A DNA stretch of 55,813 bases, from the NCBI GenBank assembly GCA_946612455.1, contig CAMOER010000016.1, positions 1 through 55,813 on the forward strand. The letters run 5' to 3'. The stretch is from UBA3305 sp002373555 (GTDB lineage: Bacteria; Bacillota; Clostridia; Lachnospirales; Lachnospiraceae). Shown here in pieces: positions 55,101 to 55,813 of the stretch (position 1 is the stretch's first letter; each line of letters begins with the position of its first letter). The translations under genes were made by a program, and so were the position numbers. Below the pieces are notes generated by a model that worked only from the letters and a program-made list of their open reading frames with translations, was not told the DNA's origin and searched no databases.

Positions 55101-55644
55101 TCCAGAGGGTTATCTGAATGCACTTACCATGACAGCAGACGGAAAACCGGTACCAAATGTTTATATTGTTCTTGTAGGGGATGGTGCGATGCAGGATGCC
55201 GGCAACGGTGTTCTGGAGAATATCACCGAAGAGATCATGACGGCCCGGACGGGAACCGGTGATGACAAAAAGGATTCGGCCATCTTCCTGCTCGATGCGA
55301 AGACCGGAAAGGCACTGGAAGTACCTGATATTTCGTCCTACGGGATTCTGAATATCTCTAAGATCAGGCGGAAAGCGATCCTGCGGAAGACCAGCAGCAC
55401 ATTTGTACCGCTGCCGGGTGCGGTCTTTGATATCCTTCGGTACGACAGATCCGTGCTGGCGAAGGATCAGACAGCGGGCACAGCCGGTGCATTCTGGGTC
55501 GGCGAACTGCCTTTCGGCACCTACTATATCCATGAAACAGGTGTGCCGGCAGGATATGATGACAGCAAGAGATGGTTCGAGCTGACGGTGGATGAGAACG
55601 GTGCGAGACTGTCGGAGGATTCACCGAAGGCGGAAATTGACTGA
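40144..55644 (+). CDS. Giant secreted multidomain surface protein (adhesin-like), 5166 residues
   Basis: One uninterrupted 15.5-kb frame. Residues 1-30 are a signal peptide (cleavage near THA-EG). Acidic Glu/Thr/Asp-rich stretches are at about 46-159 and 370-420, with a unique domain between. InlB/Listeria-Bacteroides-type repeats, with GWY motifs, fill about 455-1280. Pilin-like domains, each with an E-rich strand and a TxTNTHK-type end, lie near 1613-1750, 2026-2155 and 4421-4556. Four right-handed beta-helix blocks (about 2163-2806, 3086-3950, 4010-4360, 4558-4786) resemble chlamydial Pmp/adhesin coils. Two SpaA-like domains are at about 4909-5013 and 5068-5160. No LPXTG, SLH or membrane anchor is visible. 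The start at 40144 follows GGGAGGGG; an upstream in-frame ATG (40093) gives no better signal. It is likely an adhesin or fibrous surface scaffold. Confidence 0.93.
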   Translation: MFRPKRLLSFIMAFLIAFSLVSPAYTHAEGASSYGVTAELAGAINTVAQDAGQAGDADAGTGNDAEEQQTEPAEATEAVKEDLPAETLPETEPVQQETEASEDNGTWAPAEETESSLSEESDETEGTASEKDAEEDGSGTDEDSQDETDGEAVQEETAEMRTVKAHLSRAALYEEDEQTAVYAYADRFLWALYNREIPVKEDPGKKIPLSVKVTGMLPEDITAEAEIIEFEDIPAEGENASQEQTLFYISIVLYDGDGNIYIPEDTLDIELSGKTINRTVDDYIPVQVYSFAENEKRSAKHNGKYAADVIVFRDDYADADRLAYRNHQDKLVRFREDEDGLTATADNTIWFETEAEGMPLDLVVSAQLPEEEEEAAEETAAEETGTETETMEAADAGTAETEAADGETAETADAETAEAQLIMPEAPEIAFEKNRKAYAVYTAEGDENHRITYTFFVWNEDIHGYTEFSFSDADGNTVFTQTVKDGSELIVPQPVSTDTRIFAGWYEGNPDGNGGYTLAEEPYDFDHITITEDGAVNLYAVYTEYAEVVFHDQYDSTAGVFPVAATRYGELTGEGDPKTALVKIDDVKTVYAGSGEDRMAFYAWSYAEVTVPGAETDDQGNELEPIVPDENGCISVSEKTDLYPLYKPVRRLSFYTGPAGSGASYIPSAEWFEGDGPDSLAVPAWDGYTFEGWYTGTMSSSGNDAVVYYGSQITEADGTLVSNADDGGVYISERKLMLREDATLYAKWGNHSVPYRIIIWKQKTSGTGSEKLYDFAEGIEKTAAPGTEISVDEEYKTRTYLGFVYAGCSASTSVDENGGTVLHVYYDRDGEDYNPSGSFHVLRFADSADDSTDYGTFQVPYERSLTAGNNGGTYVPADPVSSVKSASGKKVYSFSGWYADPACSTRVFFTRESYEAFTGSAQKVLYDVMPDDDLTIYAGWSADWYLVQIDPNYGTFNGTGGTWFWETWDGETVQEYTQVSRDYVESSSGTYYYVKHDRAYYGYTGNEWDHSETDRETKYTTDPGEATEDSTFEYAPGVYTYAGWYEVLADGSEVPYDFSSKVDHDTYLKLRWKKAGTYYLAYAAGEGRLDDGSKEAVLPEGYGDNSSVVLTRAAKADNSTFIGWKVRGEDGGRIFLPGKSMTLHADDAVRSGGKDIIWLDAVYATLETASVIYDANGGTIGSETVDFGKTISAAGEETDASGVVENGTAAVSGISNNSRFRLSSGRGFAKEDAVLAGWSEQQNYDPKNPDAKLFAPGSVCIVDNKEPKTLYAVWQTTVTYHLTEEQANWGGSWDTPAYTYNGETNTYTGTAYIKAAVTEPPYIPVYTGTGRKIFRYWTTDTAPTPESAEYNFSQPVSGALDLYTCWSEPNTLKVHAVDASAETLEDKTDTWNVSDITVDTEETDLTADSHVTAPTGYEFAFAAVSDTLEGISESSAVTAVKYDSIRKSVCVKYEGETSYAALADGKEVYFVYFNKKTLPVGYKCIDEDDQLSDVTVAGTAPTATDTALGTYNMAEKLASPLAWAEDSSFTCYAYGIGSTALNSVEGLHMLTYASSAGEASPQLQVRNTWRGFEYSENGSEWTNCGYDPELYVIYYTQKPTVVTFNEKTVGAASLMERKFTFDYVITETQETSVQKQIKTGGDWINDGDPVVTTGTETIISDTVQLKDNEADSVVLFYGRTETIGEEENDGTRTVTAVVTAQKVTITQTPDAAFSTEIDGVLQNAEPYQYTYTANGSGGAQETVFTNTHKAFRMEVHVALTEHDGMTGGIVRRDSLRSSTETAYSFDLALGESAVFTEKLPEGVIFTGDTDKYSFGTVLYGSGAETDGDAVTVAGMDIASISYERTDSNLCKLVLKDAEGNTAGELDGNEIYYLYYPMPVIRYVKADAAGNLTDITGSLPDSQTGEISPAEAVTYNHASLTLNGKTVKQREPFALVGNDFTISQAGGNFRMPPILDDGLYERYLKYTRLGAGNLAADTLDALDGVSDGLVMNLRVRENALQYSFDGESWSNLPLEGTPCIYAIYDERGYDLQISKTVDMSASGENAIFADSSYTVTISSGSITADSYEAEGAENASVEAVPAEGTDPGTITFTVKDGTRIRLKGMPRGNYTITESGNENYDLTAKTGSITGSQTTAAEVTDNQQVSLALNAETRVELINSPKQLCKINDNGTDHIFYTLRSAVEYVEDNITSRTAEIEMLADYLMPAADTVEIPAGYDITLTTAESGFNGAGTLAVITRTEKLADTPMFSNNGTLAFKNVIVDGASVEASVPVVSSTGDLTVGAGTVIRNAVNTGNGGAVSASAGDLTINSGTITDCQAASGGAVYYTGSGSITVTGNAVLHDNVASDGDGGAIYAAAGTISLTGTSRISGNSAGKGNGGAVYAENAVIDIAQNAGLENNTAKNGGAVYVQTGTVTISETNGVTPPQIRNNQASAGDGGAIYTGSGSVSVSGGTISDNTAAAGNGGAVYTGSASVSVSGNAAINQNTAKNGGAVYSASGTVGIENGTIENNNASDGDGGAVYAGSGNVTLTGGSIRNNTAQKDGGAVCTASGSITVSASAGGTAPSIARNTATEGNGGAFCTGTGAVSITGAGVTDNTADGSGGAVYADKGTVTLNNALLHQNTAGEKGGAMYAGSGNVTVSGGSMNGNTAQTGDGGAVYAGSGTASLSSSRMENNSAVNGRGGAVCMDSGNLTLNTVTETGNTAVNGAAVFVNVGSATINIGSITGNTASAGGAVGVGSTEARLILNGNVQIRNNTQEGGAISNVYLDRDGDAVINIDTLGSNAAIGIHVPDAVVNKRSVPGARFAVYTSNNNANKITNDRFPALTVQSDTDAKKLYWSNAIKVEVRYLASYNGGYPPAAAGTFKYSNDTYYPEFHDDAISDLAAELNTKFDLKLTATAVYGGAFREGAAVFDDYVTTLTWNSPASKWQLTKRDGSTVDLGDKKIIIYYAEPAYISIENNTDMALNISDMKVNSTSVINSGTTAGYGMVFAKNGAIRDAMLPVSAADLQLAAGQSVNLLIPGGRNMNYTLDGSFGGTDPSVRVRRGTDSSLSEETVTLSGGAFAQLTGTTLNASGTYKIIFGDDKYICKVVDAAGVEHPYSKISDAIAAIVSTTGTNPPYTLTTAKTAVIEMLTDYLLPASDAVVIPQGYDITLTTAEKSGVRYAYTGEGERAIISRDSENTNPMVTSDLGNVSSKLTLRNLIIDGKSVRGNSAGGAVSVKFFEVVLDTVDFVNVFAQNGGALYIDDWNNSALGKANSKLTATKCRFANCNSTLQSGSRIGGGAIHFFGTTLNLTDCVFENCNGGDQAGAVFHRVDGDRASWTNISGCSFTNCSAKAAGGMELDSKTINVSNCTFEHCVATERNGGGFNVYALNNANPTANCEITLTNCLFNDCQAYAANGGGFRSTSVYTTVNGCTFTNTSGKQGGGIALSNTNAQKGEINGCTFDRCTATNQGGGIFAAALELIIDDYTDAETGKTVHTEVKNCTASNEGGGIYQTRNASGSSLSIRNAVITGNQTKNGSKNGGGVYAYSHSLTIEDSAISRNTASGNGGGVWFDVDNDTNRAKLKLTIKGSTIDVNTSNGNGGGIYTLAKTVTISASDTKRDEDGNAVRSSVSNNTAKTDGGGIYHKLNVAGSKLTVSDTDIDGNTANNTSTNNPDQGGGGIFAGVRELEITNSSISGNTAKSHGGGILFDINNDGARNAMSLTAKGCTLDSNTSTGRGGGICTGARTVDISAYTKDDEKTGTTISNCTAGYSGGGIYQVRDVDGSALSITDSVIRGCVSNDTSTDTNSPRGGGGIFAQVRSVTVKGSEVSGNKAVRYGGGISAPLSSANYMVIIDQSSVTGNTAGNQGGGIYTRSQLTLRNGTEITGNRLLTNTAADCAGVYLLNGRTLYVGPEGASENTTDTIYVRENHTSAGVASNLRLWDSGTGANQENNAASTHVYCHLAGEIRVVNANKVGTVFGDAQYANPDGFSDDSAVFKADASTLHGIIDRTDPAGKRIIWAGPPIAKITDGDGNLLYMKANGTSPAIFDRLGTGKVGNSFSSYSTIAAFNMLCTESPALYTEDGERYTGSTYYIKMLNDYETAADMNVQAVPGRNIIFTTAGKDDTDDYPYVGPGTRATVTRTSQVNAGRTLMNITGDLTLENIVIDGGSENGITPSGSTRCMYINNAACTVIFGENCTLQNAETAANSNGGGVLVNAGNLVIRGGIIRNCKAENGGAVYENSGSVRIEAGNIYQCRAAADGAGVYQKNGSFTMSGGTIRGGEAGGSGGGVYTANGKAFTMSGGSITGNKAAQTGGGIAIGGADTRLYFSGKVNIAGNTCDASLAPGKACNVELNQNTNQVINTHNGGLFAGAYIGVYVSDANNAYTDHGTERKDFGKFVTGDNTTNFYSFVNDRNGLKGGIIENPDPNTIYWIQIFSLQVSKEVVDGASNRADPDEPFSFTVNIRGRATVSGQLHAYQIDSTTGDYGEMVFTSNNIDTATATFTLKAGETVTGVNLSEGLTYEVIENLTGEQAKKYAAMPAEVITSRIGENKGRTDIDPYTSSVTFTNIRPVCKITDHNGNLLYRKITVGEKQYHVPAVYTELTGEEGAFKALEGTFYRGEENTSVSYAVENGVQIQMLIPSYSLTEAVVLPAAVKGAVTLTTASVSADKFPYQGTGTTATIKRDFAGGSMFTAAGDLTFKKIILDGVKGSYTADVDGGIVTVPDHGKLTIQTGAVLQNAKTEGRGGAVYTAAGGTVVITGGTINRNESIGNGAGIFLASGALLELSGSPSFGGKGTDVGGNITALNGNFRDQTYIGKKNGGKTYEKPRQDIYIEETGTAPASIVLTGDLTAEAGSVWVFAEHLNHYAMMKPFARITADELNGAAYAAFRNAQPDDVTNCGGDSYLSGSTGEKPAYVYWSGGFDISFNKTDGFGNPMAGAVFTLYTDALCNTAYMQGGNPAAAESADGTDKFKDKTGETLAEGQVLFESIPAGVYYMKEKAPEGYLNALTMTADGKPVPNVYIVLVGDGAMQDAGNGVLENITEEIMTARTGTGDDKKDSAIFLLDAKTGKALEVPDISSYGILNISKIRRKAILRKTSSTFVPLPGAVFDILRYDRSVLAKDQTAGTAGAFWVGELPFGTYYIHETGVPAGYDDSKRWFELTVDENGARLSEDSPKAEID
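41500..43975 (+). repeat. InlB-type beta-grasp repeats in the giant protein
   Basis: At least seven diverged copies share a GW(Y/K/S) strand followed by a short loop and a closing LYAVY/LYAKW/IYAGW-type strand, for example FAGWYEG, FEGWYTG, FSGWYAD, YAGWYEV and LAGWSEQ. Spacing is irregular (about 75-130 residues) because of insertions. This is the pattern of Listeria-Bacteroides (InlB B) repeats, which form extended stalks in surface proteins. Confidence 0.85.
47032..48440 (+). repeat. Beta-helix 1: about seventeen GGA(V/I)Y coils
   Basis: A run of about 25-29-residue coils, each with GGAVY/GGAIY, a short Gly/Ser strand (such as GSGSVSVSGG) and an NNTA-like corner. DNA identity between neighbouring coils is high in places, suggesting recent duplication, but all coils differ. 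The pattern resembles chlamydial polymorphic outer membrane protein repeats (GGAI and FxxN-like). Confidence 0.85.
50617..51740 (+). repeat. Beta-helix 2: three tandem four-coil super-repeats
   Basis: GGG(I/V)Y-type coils here group into a higher-order unit of 132-133 residues, starting at 50617, 51013 and 51412. In each unit the order is a GGGIYQ/H coil with SGSSLSI-like strand, a GGG(V/I)(Y/F)A coil, a GGG(V/I) coil with a D-x-N-N-D loop and a GGGI(Y/C)T coil. The third unit is shortened. This second helix uses GGG where the first uses GGA. Confidence 0.8.
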
Positions 55645-55654
55645 AAATAAAAAT

Positions 55655-55692
55655 GTCCTCAGGAGGGCAGTCTGTCTGCTATCCGGAGGACG
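55655..55692. terminator. Possible hairpin terminator after the giant gene
   Basis: A bulged stem, GTCCTC...GAGGAC with GGGCAG/CTGCTATCC inside, follows 11 bases after the stop codon. There is no clear U-run, so termination is uncertain. Confidence 0.45.
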
Positions 55693-55696
55693 GTCT

Positions 55697-55806
55697 GTCA
55701 TCCTGAGGAGCGAAGCGACGAAGAATCCACCGCGTAAAGACTGCGGTTTTACTGCAGGAGTATGAATATTAAGTAATTGCGAAACTCGCTCCGCGAGTTC
55801 GTAATC
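55697..55806. repeat. Dispersed-repeat-like sequence and terminal hairpin
   Basis: GTCATCCTGAGGAGCGAAGC and the following GACGAAGAATCC resemble the widespread TCATCCTGAGCGAAGCGAAG-type intergenic repeat of Firmicutes and other bacteria. Downstream, GCGAAACTCGC/GCGAGTTCG (about 55779-55801) forms a hairpin. No gene is seen in the last 170 bases. Confidence 0.5.
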
Positions 55807-55813
55807 ATGAGCA

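Overview
The window looks like chromosome from a member of the Bacillota, class Clostridia, most likely a Lachnospiraceae-type anaerobe of moderate to high GC. The reasons are strong AGGAGG-type ribosome binding sites, TTGACA/TATAAT promoters, FGGY kinases and AraC/LacI regulators of Firmicutes type, lipoproteins with Glu/Ala/Thr-rich linkers, a secreted GH25 lysozyme, and a giant surface protein ending in SpaA-like domains. No phage, insertion sequence, CRISPR array or rRNA is visible. One tRNA-Ala(GGC) is present.

Layout. 0.1-2.4 kb: pentose kinase plus L-ribulose-5-phosphate 4-epimerase, overlapping by one base. 2.5-3.9 kb (minus): YjiH-family membrane protein, separated from araD by a striking 33-bp-arm inverted repeat. 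4.2-10.2 kb: LacI regulator with its own operators, sugar ABC transporter (binding lipoprotein and two permeases, no ATPase) and MalQ, which together make a maltodextrin uptake and processing operon. 10.2-14.4 kb: histidine kinase and response regulator (divergent) beside a CitMHS-type citrate transporter. 14.6-17.3 kb: a phosphatase fused to a SAM-hydroxide-adenosyltransferase-like domain, a small protein, a secreted GDPD-like enzyme and the tRNA. 17.4-22.4 kb: a lipoprotein, a 42-bp tandem repeat array, a MATE pump, a SAM methyltransferase and a [4Fe-4S] aldo/keto reductase.

22.5-32.4 kb is the most interesting metabolic block. It holds an enolase paralogue with altered catalytic residues, a glycerate 2-kinase (MOFRL), a divergent TRAP transporter in the unusual order M-P-Q, an ornithine-cyclodeaminase-fold dehydrogenase, a LarA-type nickel hydroxyacid racemase homologue and an AraC regulator. 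The genes around the shared intergenic region, which carries five TGCAAA boxes, look like one hydroxy-acid import and catabolism system: TRAP import, LarA epimerisation, phosphorylation by the kinase, then dehydration or rearrangement by the enolase-like enzyme. The exact substrate is not evident from sequence.

32.5-39.9 kb: GH25 lysozyme with Fn3/SH3 repeats, an orphan prepilin peptidase, a small XRE regulator, pheS-pheT and a pyrroline-5-carboxylate-reductase-like protein. 40.1-55.6 kb: a single 15.5-kb gene for a 5166-residue secreted protein. It has a signal peptide, InlB-like repeats, pilin-like domains, four beta-helix blocks each introduced by the same capping module, and two C-terminal SpaA-like domains, but no visible LPXTG or membrane anchor. 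The window ends in hairpins and a dispersed-repeat-like sequence.
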